Source: Tethya wilhelma (taxonomy: Eukaryota > Porifera > Demospongiae > Tethyida > Tethyidae). Taken from it: DNA of 64,000 bases. A program made the translations under genes and the position numbers. The notes under the pieces are model-generated. The model did no database searches, was not told the DNA's origin, and saw only the letters and a program-made list of their open reading frames with translations. Location: the NCBI GenBank assembly GCA_964030475.1, contig CAXIPT010000002.1, positions 17,403,893 to 17,467,892 of the forward strand. Direction: 5' to 3'. Positions 11,453 through 21,551 of the stretch are shown here, piece by piece; within the stretch, counting starts at the first letter, position 1, and the number at the start of each line of letters is the position of its first letter.

Positions 11453-12370
11453 GGTGTCCAACGTCAAATTCAAGAGTAGCAAATTGAAGTCATTGCTAGT
11501 TATTTGTGTAGACCTACTATAGGTCAACTGAAAAATATATATGGTTTGATGTAATCATGCATTGTTTTCCTTCGCGAGGCGTTTCATAAACGACACAAAT
11601 TCGCAAAAAATAATGGTCACGTGACCAGAATATAGTACGCGTATATACATACGTACGTGCGCATGTACATGTACGTACGCGCGCATGCACGTGCACGTAC
11701 GTACACGTACGTACACCAGAGGAGGTTGGACACGCGTAGTAATTACGTCATAAAAGTGAGTTTAATTAGCATTCCTCAATAACTGTTTTTGCTCTTTTTC
11801 GCCATTGCGATGAACGAAACAGGTTGCCATGGCCTGTCTTCTATTGTTGGAGATGCAAAGATGTAGCGTACAACTCAAAAAGCCAAAAGCACAACTTTTT
11901 GCTAATTATGTTCACGTTCTAAGCAGAATATCTCAGAAATTATGCAGGGGTTGAGCGGGGTTGGGTCGCTGTCTAACCTTTACTGTCCAAGGTCTATCCA
12001 CAGCAGCAGCTCTTTTGATGTGCAGAGCTGCAGAAAGTCATGAACACGATAAACAGTACGTCAAAAATAGGTTTGCAACATTTTTTTTTAATTTGCAAGT
12101 ATTAAGGATGAGCATATATCTTATCACGCACCTCTACCAGTTCTATTTCTCTGATTTGCATGTTTACAAACGATCGAGAGCAACCCGAGAACAGACATTC
12201 CATAGATCGCACGTGATGCGTGTCCAACCTCCTCTGTACGTACACGTACACCCCGTGCTACATTTGTAAGAATCTTGCAAACACTCACAAAAAGATAACA
12301 TACTGATAGTCCTAGAACATTGCTTGCTTACAGCTAGGCCTCACGAAATTTGCTATTGTATGGCATTTTG
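11453..12370. mobile_element. TA-flanked MITE copy, interrupted by a second element
   Basis: The left end GGGTGTCCAACGTCAAAT follows TA and matches 39813 onward for about 170 bp. The interior (a GTACGT-rich stretch, then 12245-12370) matches the middle of the 39813-40329 element in reverse orientation. The body is split by the element at 11717-12236. The right terminal repeat is not complete. Confidence 0.6.
11717..12236. mobile_element. 520-bp DNA element nested in a MITE, 9-bp target duplication
   Basis: Terminal inverted repeats of about 19 bp (CAGAGGAGGTTGGACACGC at the left, its complement at the right). They are flanked by the direct repeat TACGTACAC (11708-11716 and 12237-12245). A 9-bp duplication recalls Mutator-like elements and 8 bp would suit hAT; the surrounding GTAC-rich DNA makes the exact length uncertain. 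No coding capacity. Confidence 0.75.
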
Positions 12371-12421
12371 CGTGCCCAGATTCTCCTTCTCACGTGAGTA
12401 GCACGTTGGCAGGATCTAGGC

Positions 12422-12963
12422 CAGTGTTACCAGAATTTGGAATTTGCGAACAGATTGTGAACAAAGTTCATAGATTTGTGAACATTCTTCCTCTGTAGCC
12501 TTTTTCATGAACATTTACAAAATCTGTGAACTTCTATGAGGATTTGTGAACTTTTTTGTGAACCGTGATTGTCATTGTAAGTTGTGGTTTCTTCTCAGTA
12601 TAAATGTCCTCATGATGATCCCTCTTTCATACTATTTTTGATATAAAACATGTAATTTTTGCTAAGAAACTGACCCTAATACTACAAATATTGAAGTTTT
12701 ATTAGTAAAAAAACGGTATAATTCGGGTAAAGCAAGTTGTCACCCGGGCCAAACTTAGGAGAACTGAAAAGATGAAATAAATTAGTATCGTATAATTTGC
12801 CACAATTTGTCAGTCTTGACGATAATTAATTTTGATACAGAGCTTTCATTTACAGTGCTGTACCATAGTATTTCTGTTTTCCCAATTTTATGAACATTCC
12901 CCAAATCTATGAACAAAATAATTTCTTTTCGTAAACACATAGAAATATTTTCTGGCAACACTG
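12422..12963. mobile_element. Non-autonomous hAT-like element, 8-bp target duplication
   Basis: The ends are CAGTGTTACCAGAA and the complement of CAGTGTTGCCAGAA, flanked by the perfect 8-bp repeat ATCTAGGC (12414-12421 and 12964-12971). The end motif and duplication length fit hAT. The 542-bp body contains several GTGAACNTT-like repeats and no coding frame. It ends 50 bp before the start codon at 13022, so it must supply or displace promoter sequence. Confidence 0.88.
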
Positions 12964-13021
12964 ATCTAGGCCTAGGAGATCGAGAGCTGCACGAGATCAC
13001 TAGGTTTACACCGTTCAAAAG

Positions 13022-14470
13022 ATGGCTGAACGACCTAGCAGCTCAAGCACTGTATCCAGGAGTCAAACTATCACTACTTTGCCATATTTTGAGGTTGATG
13101 GAAAAGGTGATGCTCATGGAATTGATGTTGAATGGTATTCTCTTAATGAAATAGCGCATCATTTGCGTGTAGATCACAAATCTATTGAACATAGACACGG
13201 AAAAAACCAAGCCAACGATCAGGTGGCTGCTGCCTGTGTGAGGAAAATATGTGAAGAGATAGACGGCGGAGGCACTAACTGGGTCGTAGAGGCTAATAAT
13301 GAGTTTAGCGGGCTAAAACAATTGCATCCTTTGGCTTCTAGTACAAAACAAAGACCAGATGTCACTGTTAAAAGTGGTTCAAAAGTAGGATTTACTGCTG
13401 AAGTTCAATCTTCCCCAATGGTTCACACGGAGACAAAGGCCAGCATTGGAACTGCAGATCTCCTTCGATTTCATCGACATCGAGGGTACCCTGACACCAA
13501 AGAGATGTGTTCCTTTGCTTTTCCTAACCGTGAGAGCAAGCACTGCTTAATAAGAATTACAGTTACGTTTCAAGACTTTGTATTTAAAGTTAAATTGGAA
13601 CGGTACCCAGATCTTACGACAGGCATTTCAATGCTACGTAAGACTATTGAAAACCAATGTGGGTACATATTTGGCCTGTCAGATCCAAATCCAGTTGAGA
13701 ATTCCCATTTTTTAGTGCAGCTCTCACAACAAGAGTGCTGTGCTTTATCTCAGTGTACTGAAAGTGATTGTGATTGTACCCAGATAACCTCACGCCACCA
13801 CATTATGGTTGAATCATGTAAAAAAGGCTATGTTTGGAAGCTCTTATATGATTCGGATGAAGAAAAGGCTTTGTGGAATGTTTGTCGGAAACTACAGGTA
13901 CACAACAAACAGGAATTCATTTTAATGCCTGAAGATGTGGATATGTATCCTACAGTTTATAAGTATAAGAAAATAAAATATCCACCTTTACGTGCTGATG
14001 AAGCAAAGTGCTGTTTGAGAGAATTGGTTAGAAAAGTTGCTGACGCACTTACCAAACTACACAGAGTATTATCACTGTCACATAATGACGTAAGACTGCC
14101 GAATATCTGTTTCAGTGAATCGTATGACCCAGTGTTCATTGACATTGATAGATGTTACAATGTTAAACGGTTGCATCCAATGTTTTGTGACAAAAGCCGC
14201 ACATCATCCTGTATGTACAACAGTGTAAAAGAAATCCAAAATGGATACACGAGCGACTTTTATCAGCTCGGATGGATGGTCGTACATATAATCGACCGAA
14301 AAGATGATTTTCATTCAAGAAAGTGGGAAAGTGAGCAGCCTGACATTCAAGGCAACACATTTATACAGGATTTAGTTCTAAGGGGAGAATACATTGAAGT
14401 AAACATCGACAACCTTAGTGATTTTTGTGAAAACGAAAGTATAAGAGATGTCCTACGAATGAGAAGATAA
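13022..14470 (+). CDS. Intronless REase-fold + kinase-like protein (Crinkler-like)
   Basis: A single 482-codon frame opening MAERPSSSSTVSRS and ending in a stop at 14470. Residues about 65-200 look like a PD-(D/E)XK nuclease core: a helix with E78/E79, D113 in RPDVTV, then E127 and Q129 in FTAEVQS. Residues 265-482 look like a protein-kinase fold: K273 in VWKLL, E280/E281, the catalytic-loop equivalent SHNDVRLPN (H354, D356, N361) and D374/D376 in VFIDIDRC in place of DFG. Restriction-nuclease-like plus divergent kinase domains are known together in Crinkler/CR-type eukaryotic effectors, which also occur in animal genomes, often linked to mobile elements. The lack of introns among intron-rich neighbours fits retrocopying or transfer. 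Whether it cuts DNA or phosphorylates is unknown; ExQ in place of ExK weakens the nuclease case. Confidence 0.7.
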   Translation: MAERPSSSSTVSRSQTITTLPYFEVDGKGDAHGIDVEWYSLNEIAHHLRVDHKSIEHRHGKNQANDQVAAACVRKICEEIDGGGTNWVVEANNEFSGLKQLHPLASSTKQRPDVTVKSGSKVGFTAEVQSSPMVHTETKASIGTADLLRFHRHRGYPDTKEMCSFAFPNRESKHCLIRITVTFQDFVFKVKLERYPDLTTGISMLRKTIENQCGYIFGLSDPNPVENSHFLVQLSQQECCALSQCTESDCDCTQITSRHHIMVESCKKGYVWKLLYDSDEEKALWNVCRKLQVHNKQEFILMPEDVDMYPTVYKYKKIKYPPLRADEAKCCLRELVRKVADALTKLHRVLSLSHNDVRLPNICFSESYDPVFIDIDRCYNVKRLHPMFCDKSRTSSCMYNSVKEIQNGYTSDFYQLGWMVVHIIDRKDDFHSRKWESEQPDIQGNTFIQDLVLRGEYIEVNIDNLSDFCENESIRDVLRMRR

Positions 14471-14474
14471 AAAA

Positions 14475-14920
14475 GATTTTCTTTTAACTCTCCCCGTCGT
14501 TTATTTGTTCTAATATAATTGTGTACTTTAAATTTATATTCAATTACTAAGGATTAAAATGGAAAGAAGTGTGTGTGAGTAGAATTGCAATTAGTCTATC
14601 ATGCAACGTGACGAAGGGCTCAATAGACTAAATTGCAATAGAATTGGTTTTTATCTAGTTGTGCAGATGTTATAGGCACAACATATGGTAGAGTGCAATC
14701 GATCAGAATCAAAGGCAATCAAAGCCATTAATTGATTTTTATCGGGTGGTGCTGATATTGGGCACAAAACATTTTACGTCTAAGTATTCTAACTTCTAAG
14801 TATTTATATCGATTGTTTAGTATAAATCTTAAAAGAGAAGGTTGTATCATGTAGAATGGCTAATTGTATATGTTATGTGGCTGTGTACATAGAAACAGAA
14901 GTCTAGCTTCATGGCTAGAG
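14475..14920. other. 3' flanks between convergent genes, dispersed repeat
   Basis: No coding frame seen. The stretch 14850-14912 recurs inverted at 25155-25215 right after a single N, so it belongs to a dispersed repeat or to a duplicated flank. Confidence 0.5.
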
Positions 14921-14924
14921 TAGC

Positions 14925-15108
14925 TCACTGTCCAATAGTAAGTGGAAGTCTGTATCTTGAATGCTTCATTCTATAGTACTGCTTGTCAATAAAGGAGACC
15001 TTCTTTAGAAGTCCTTTCTTTATAACCTTTTCATTTAGTACTTTTTCTAATTCCTGCTGAAGTTCCTTTTCATCTACATATGGTGGGAGTTTGCCTTCAC
15101 GTTCAAGC

Positions 15109-15167
<59 letters not shown>

Positions 15168-18100
15168 TGTGTGTATGTGCGTGTGCGTGAGTGTGTGTAC
15201 ATGTACGTGTGGTTACCACTGTACTTACCATGTACTTTGTCAACAGTCTCATAAACTTCTTCTCATAGAAAGCATGCAATATAGCTATGGCACTATGTCC
15301 TCGCTGTAACAGAGACGGTATAAATAAATAAATCAGCTTTGGAATATGTATAATTATGTATAATAAAACATGCACAGACAAGCAAAATAATAACTCACAG
15401 AGTCAGGAACGAGTAAGTCTGGGTTCCTAGAGAGCACACTGGATATTATGTCCTCATTGCCACTTTTAAAAGCAAACATAAGTGCTGTCCAGTTATCATA
15501 CTACAGGAATTAAAGTGGCCATAATTATTTCGGTGTCACATTAATGTGGCAATTGCTAACACTATAGCTATCATGATATTATGCTATTATACCTTGTCAG
15601 CTTGGATATCAACTTCTGCTCCAGCACCCAATAAATTTTGGACAACCTTAACATGTTGCTGCTTGATCGCCATGATTAGTGGGGTTAGCCCGGACTGCAT
15701 TATGATGAATATCACTAACTTTATAGAAAACAATCATAATGGATCTACTAATACCTGGTCTTGAACATTCATGTTAGCACCACAGTCAATTAGCTGTTGG
15801 ATTATTTCATCATAACCTTTGTCACTAGCAACATGAAGAGCTGTGAGTTGCTTCTGAGTGATCATGTGTATGGACAGAAAGTGGGTGTATGTGTAGTAGT
15901 TAATGAGTAAAGAGCATAAGAGAGAATAGGTACTATGGAACAGTGTTGTTTTCCTTACATCACTAGTCAAATTGACATCTGCACCTAACTTTCCCAGAGT
16001 TACTACCACATCTAAATGTCCTTTCACTGTTGCAACCATGAGAGCAAATGTACCTTTCTGTAAAACAACACAAAACATCATATTCAGTTATTAATTCTCG
16101 TCTTCAATAACAGTTGCCTACTACCTTCGATTTAGCATTCAAATCACACTTTATAGGTGATTTTGTCAATGTATCAATGAACTCAGCATGGCCATCTTGA
16201 CTTGCTTGCATTGCTGGGGTCCACCCATTCTGTAATGAAATGTTCAATTTTTCATTATCAGCTATTACACTCTATTCTGTCTCAACCAACTTTTGCTGTA
16301 ATATTGGGGTCAGCTCCTCTCGTAATTAGTATCTCTGCCACTTTTTGCAAGTTCTCCTTCTTTTTTGCCTTTTTACTGGGCACAACTCCAAGATAGTCAC
16401 GATACTGAGCAGCCCACATCAGTGCTGACCAACCATGGGTGTTTTTTGCATTCAAGTCAACACCGAGACTTGGATCAGAGAGCAGCTCAACCACTTCATG
16501 ATGTCCATTCCTACTTGCTAGAATTAGAGCAGTCCAGTCACCCTGTTAAAATATGGCACACATATTTATGCTAAGATCAAGAATAAGTAAACAGCAAATG
16601 ACTTACAGCTGCCTTGTAGCTGGGATCAGCTCCTTTCTCCAACAGAAGTTCAACAATTTTAGTGTGACCATTATTGCTTGCCCACATCAGAGAACTCCAT
16701 TTATACTAGACATGCAACAAGACAACACAACAGACAAATATAATAGCCATGTATTGTTTCCTAAGACTAGTATGAATAACCTACAGGATCATTCTCTGTG
16801 TAATTGACTTTTGCACCTTCTTCTAAGCGAGAGCGCACACTATCATATTTTCCCAGCCTGGCTGACCATAGCTATGCATGATGTGTAAATAATTCAACCA
16901 AATGGGCATAACTCTGGTGTGGTGTAGTAAACCACAATAGGTTGTGCTCACTCACCATACTTAAATCCCTTCTACTTTGTTGAATTCTGCTCCAAAAGGA
17001 ACTAAAAATCGACCTAGTTGCCTGTTGCCAGAGAAACACAATTCATGGAGCTTTTAAACAAATGTAACATCACCGATACCTGTGCTTCTCTCTCTATTGA
17101 AGATAAAACAGCTCCTCCTTCAACTAAGATCTTTGCTATTTCTTGATGATCCATTTCTAATGCAATGTCACGAGCCTAATTCATGCGCATTAATAATAGG
17201 AGAGATTATGACTTGTACAACTGTCAACTTACCTCAATCAATAAATCAAGTTCTATTTCCCGCTGTTCCAATAATGCTGTCACAATTTTTAAGTAATTTT
17301 TCTTTACTGCCAAGGAAAGTACACTGTCACCGGACTGATGAAAAAATGGTTACATGCATATAGATGACAAAGTTATCATACTTGGAATCTGCATTCTCAT
17401 TGAATAAACACTTACATCAGCTCTAGCATTAACTGCACAGCCCCCTGAATCAACATTAACAAGAACATCTACAACAGATTTGTGACCATTTTCAACAGCA
17501 TGATAGAGTGGTGTTTTTCCTTCCTTTCAATCAAGCAGAAATAAGTAACTTGAAACTTTTTTTTTTTTTTTACATATAGTGCTCCAACAAAAAATACCTT
17601 GTCTCTAACTGTTAAGTCAGCTCCTGCCTTAATTAACTGTTTCAATAGCTCACATGATCCTTCCCTGGCAGCAAAGTGTACACCCCTCAACTCACTCTCC
17701 TGTACACATATGGTAAATAGATCTGTTACACTGTAAATCAGTGAGAAACAATATAAATTACCTTAAACATAGCATTTACATTCAATCCTTTCTCTAATAG
17801 ATCTTCAACTATGTCCAGTTTTCCAGCACGACATGCAAGTACAAGCACCTGTAGTTTATAATTTATAAGTGAGATGTGTTAAATAAATAGGACACAAATT
17901 AATAATTAACCTTATTATAATACCTCATCCTCTTCCTCTTGGTACACACTCTCGTCATCAATCAAGACCAGTGTAATGCGTTCTTCTCTAAAAAATTCAA
18001 CTACATGTACAGCTGTAATATTAGTACGAATCTTGTATGCTGCTACTTCTGTTATTCTCCAAGTAATCTGAATAGAACCATCTTTTATTTTATCAAGGAC

Positions 18101-19262
18101 CGCAGAGAGCCGTGGTAGTACAAAGACTTTAATAGCTTTCTTCCAAATACTATCAACATATAGCAGGCTCTGGGTTGTTATATTTACTTCTAGACAAATT
18201 GTGAGTTCGTATTTGCGTTCATCACCTATATCTGGGAGCTGATCCTTCTGCCTCGCTATTTCTTCAAGTTCACACAACTTAATATATTCTGCTATACTTA
18301 CTGTAGCCCAGTAGCCACACAATTCCTCTTCTTCAAATTTCTCAATTTCATGGTCCAAGTCTGAATCTTTGTAACCTTCAACAATTACTTGTAAATCATT
18401 GAACTTTTCTTGGCTCCATGCACAGGGTTTGCTGTCACTGTTAAACATTTTAGTTTGAAAATCATCCATATCCAAATTCTTCTCTTTTAACATTTTACCC
18501 ATAATCTTCACAAGATTATGAAATTGCTGATTGATATGTGACTCATTTTTTTTGAGCAAGTGAGACCGTCCTTTTTCAGCTATAGTAATTAACATAAAGT
18601 ATATCAAAATCAATAACCAAACTGAACTAGTATACTATAGAGTCTGGCCCACCAGGGTCAGACTAGTCTCGCTAGCTAGTCTGGCTAGCAAGACTAGTGT
18701 CAGACAATCATTAATAGTACCACTATGGTCTGGTGTGCCAGACCCTTCACAGTTACCCCTTCCTTTTTTAAGCAAAGGGTCTGGTGCACCAGACTCCCTA
18801 TATTATCATAATACTTCCCTTAGTATTAATATCATAATACCTCGTGAAAATACAGAACTGCATTGAGAACTTAGTGATGAAGAAAGTGAGTCAGTAGGAG
18901 AGAGTGGATTGCTTGATGAGCTGGCAATAGATGAACTACGACAGTTTTCCATTGTATTCCCTGAAAATTAGATATACTATTTACTACAAACATTAGTGGA
19001 AAACACTGGTGTTGACGCACTAAACTCACCAGACAAATCCAAGAGAGCATTAGTTCTATCGCCACCGTGATGGTGGCTGCTCTTGAGTGCTTCATAAACT
19101 GCTTTCAGTTGACAAGCTTGATCCTTAAAGACAGACACGTCTTCAAGTATATCAAGAAACGTGTGAAAGTGAGCATCTTTTTCCTCTACTTTTGTCAAAA
19201 TTTGGTGAAGTAGATCACTGGCTCTGTCAGTCGGACTCCGGCGGTTCTGGTTTCTTGCTTCC
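14925..19262 (-). CDS. CARD-unnamed module-ankyrin repeat protein, 5' end cut
   Basis: Exon 19028-19262 is the second half of a CARD (RRSPTDRASDLLHQILTKV ... FHTFLDILEDV). Exon ~18850-18960 is a Ser/Pro linker (SSSSNPLSPTDSLSSSLSS). Exon ~17927-18590 is the module (LPRLSAVLDKIKDGSIQITW; LVLIDDESVYQEE). About fourteen exons follow, mostly single ankyrin repeats: 17765-17850, 17600-17700, 17420-17520, 17230-17340, 17085-17176, a non-ankyrin one at 16958-17020, then 16785-16875, 16607-16705, 16295-16545 (two repeats), 16125-16235, 15958-16065, 15750-15855, 15595-15705 and 15395-15505. A charged C-terminal exon (about 14925-15115, EKELQQELEKVLNEK) ends RYRLPLTIGQ and stop. The exon phases I traced agree. 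The CARD should allow homotypic binding to other CARD proteins, and the ankyrins protein binding (family knowledge). The first half of the CARD is missing here: a transposon end starts at 19263, and the matching half is at 4256-4398. Confidence 0.85.
15119..15200 (+). repeat. (GT)n microsatellite abutting a splice acceptor
   Basis: About 80 bases of GT with a few changes. On the minus strand the (AC)n runs directly into CACACAG, the acceptor of the last exon of the CARD-module gene. Confidence 0.95.
18640..18795. repeat. Palindrome-rich intronic repeat (GTCTGGTGNNCCAGAC)
   Basis: Several overlapping inverted motifs, such as GGTCTGGTGTGCCAGACC and GGTCTGGTGCACCAGA, together with TAGTCTCGCTAGC. 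It resembles the ends of the TAGTCTCGC elements at 35663-36143 and 41759-41800 and is probably a decayed MITE. Confidence 0.5.
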
Positions 19263-19684
19263 CAGTGGCGTAGCCAGGGGGGTGCTAAAGGTGCATTTGC
19301 ACCCCCTTTTTTTGTCTCGCGAAATTTACATGTAGGTTATAAAATTAGCGACTTCGGACTAAACCTAAAAGCTCAAGATAGGGAACAATTTGGGTATCTC
19401 CAAAATTCTACATTCTTTTAGCACCAAAATGATATAAATATCTCAAGCATGCGACTTCTAGTTCAAGAGTTATTGCAGTTAACAGTTAAGATAGTCAAAA
19501 AAATGTTGTACGTATAATTTCAATAGAAAAAATGGCACCATGACAGCACAGCACGAAATGACAGTATAATGAGCATTACATTACAAGAAAGTATATATAT
19601 ATAATCATAAAACACAAATGCACAAAAAAATTAATTAATTGCGACTGTGACCACACCCACTTCCGGTAAAAACGGAAGTAGTCA

Positions 19685-20668
19685 CTAAACAAATTCCAAG
19701 TCACCTTTTTCAATGTCTAGAAGTAGATTTAATGATAGCACTTGATCTTCTCCATCGTATTGAACATTATACCAGTCTTTTGTACCTGAAACTAGCTCAA
19801 GAATTGTTCCGAAATACCACTGTTCTGTGCCATCCACATTCCACCGGTGCTTGATTCTTCTTCCTGCTAGATCTTCCTCACTACTATTTGATGAGCTTGA
19901 TGAAGGCTGCAAGAACAACTGACACAGATTGAGTGCTACTTCATCAACAGAAAGCTTTCTTTTGTTCTTTGAGAGGCAAAAAATACCTTTATCTGTGTGG
20001 CATTGTTCCAAAACTTTTTGCCGAAAGTCTAACTGGGTCTTCAGGGCCTGCAATTTGTTAGTCTTAGTTTTCAGCTTCGCAAGTCCATCCTTAACCTGTT
20101 GCTCATTTTGCCATAGACCATAAATCATAATTGCTTGTGTTAGATTCTCTTTCTCTCTTAGCTTTTTTTCTTGAAGATGAAGAAGAGCAACTTGCTTAGC
20201 TTGGAGATTTTTAATGCGATGTTCAAGAAGCTGTTTCTTTATTTCTCGAAACTTTTGTTTGAGGTCAGATGCACAACTTCTAGCTTTGCTCAACAACTCG
20301 CAACGTTCAGTGGGAGTTTTTTCATTAAGCCACTTAGCAGTCTTGTTATTGCCAAACAAAATCATAGCTTCAAGTGACAAAACAGATGCGTTTTTTGGTT
20401 TTTGAAGCTGAGCGAAATCTCGTTCACTAACTGTATTCGTCGTAGGAACAGATTTTGTTTGTTCAACAAGAGTTTCATTTGTGGCATCATACTCTCCACC
20501 AGGCAGATGGTCAGCAACTAGACGGGTTAGCAAAGATGAGAATGCACTAAAAAGGACACACAAAATTTCTTCTACAACATCATCATAGTCACTGGTCGTA
20601 AACAAACTAGCATGAATCCCATCAACAGTTGGAGGGAAATCATCAAATACAACTGCATCACCAGACAT
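19685..20668 (-). CDS. Transposon ORF with coiled coil and Tudor-like C-terminus
   Basis: 327 codons, uninterrupted. It has long Lys/Gln/Leu-rich helices around residues 120-220 (coiled coil), a Ser run, and a C-terminal ~55-residue barrel-like segment (RIKHRWNVDGTEQWYFGTIL ... WYNVQYDGED ... EKGDLEF) resembling Tudor/chromo-barrel folds. Its start overlaps the end of the upstream ORF by 11 bases in another frame. My reading is that both ORFs are pieces of one transposon protein that lost its middle through an internal deletion. It does not look like the host genes: no introns are seen and it lies just inside a transposon end. Confidence 0.55.
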   Translation of the reverse strand: MSGDAVVFDDFPPTVDGIHASLFTTSDYDDVVEEILCVLFSAFSSLLTRLVADHLPGGEYDATNETLVEQTKSVPTTNTVSERDFAQLQKPKNASVLSLEAMILFGNNKTAKWLNEKTPTERCELLSKARSCASDLKQKFREIKKQLLEHRIKNLQAKQVALLHLQEKKLREKENLTQAIMIYGLWQNEQQVKDGLAKLKTKTNKLQALKTQLDFRQKVLEQCHTDKGIFCLSKNKRKLSVDEVALNLCQLFLQPSSSSSNSSEEDLAGRRIKHRWNVDGTEQWYFGTILELVSGTKDWYNVQYDGEDQVLSLNLLLDIEKGDLEFV

Positions 20669-21551
20669 TATACTGAAGAGACATCAAGCGACCACTCATT
20701 TTAACACTTTTCATGCTAACATTGAAACTCAAGAGCTCCATGCAGCATTGACGTACACCATCATGATATAACTGTTTGTGCTTTTTGGTTTCTACTTTGT
20801 CGGCTTCCAATTCAGTCACACGTTCAGATACCTCTTCATATCGAACCCGAGTTAAGTCCAACTCACAACGCAGGCTCTGTATTTCTGCTTCAAGGGTGCT
20901 AATGTGTGCTAAAAAATGATCTTCAATCTCTTGTAGGCGTGTTTCTAGATCTAAATTTTCAGCACTAACCATCTTCTCTTTTTTGTTTAGTCGGCTAAGT
21001 GCCACACGGTTCTTTTCGCCAACCCTTTGCGCAACTTCCAAACGAGTGTGAAGTACCTGATTTTCTTTATTTAGATTTGTAATATCAGATTTGCACTGTT
21101 TTAGTTTTTCATCCCTTCGCTTTAACTTCTTATTTACATTTCTAACATTAAGCTTTGAGTGAGAACCAGTTGTTTTACTTGATACACTAGATTCCACTTC
21201 TTCACTAGTTGGTTGTATATGAGGAAAAAAGGGTTCATTAAGGAATAACTCAAGCTTATGATAATATTTGTTTCGAGTAAGCTCTGAACGTTTCTTATTG
21301 AGTCTTGATACACCAGTCTTAACACATGGAAGGGTAAGTGGAGGGATATCACCACATAGTAACGTCAACCAATTGTACAAATTGTCCCACGAGTAATTGC
21401 ACGTACTTCTGAAAAGATTTAGTTCGTAAACAATACCTTTCGTTATCGAGGAGCTTGTTAGTAATGGCAGTTGACAAATAACAAGATCATCCACATAGAT
21501 TCCAACCTGTGAACAATGTTGACCAAGAGGAGGTAGTGAAATAGTAGCCAT
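20658..21551 (-). CDS. Transposon ORF, N-terminal domain plus coiled coil
   Basis: 297 codons opening MATISLPPLGQHCSQVGIYV. An ordered N-terminal region contains NWLTLLCGDIPPLTLPCVKTG and FLNEPFFPH. A long coiled coil follows (about residues 125-270: NKKLKRRDEKLKQCK, RLQEIEDHFLAHISTLEAEI). The last residues (FNVSMKSVKMSG) run into the overlapping downstream ORF. It resembles the N-terminal part of large transposon-encoded proteins that are common in cnidarian and sponge genomes (memory of the family, not searched). Catalytic motifs are absent, in line with an internally deleted element. Confidence 0.5.
   Translation of the reverse strand: MATISLPPLGQHCSQVGIYVDDLVICQLPLLTSSSITKGIVYELNLFRSTCNYSWDNLYNWLTLLCGDIPPLTLPCVKTGVSRLNKKRSELTRNKYYHKLELFLNEPFFPHIQPTSEEVESSVSSKTTGSHSKLNVRNVNKKLKRRDEKLKQCKSDITNLNKENQVLHTRLEVAQRVGEKNRVALSRLNKKEKMVSAENLDLETRLQEIEDHFLAHISTLEAEIQSLRCELDLTRVRYEEVSERVTELEADKVETKKHKQLYHDGVRQCCMELLSFNVSMKSVKMSGRLMSLQYNVW

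Noticed and set aside
15091..15381. Frames rich in Cys-Val or Thr-His across the (GT)n tract
   Set aside because: They are translations of a microsatellite; the real exon ends at its edge on the minus strand.
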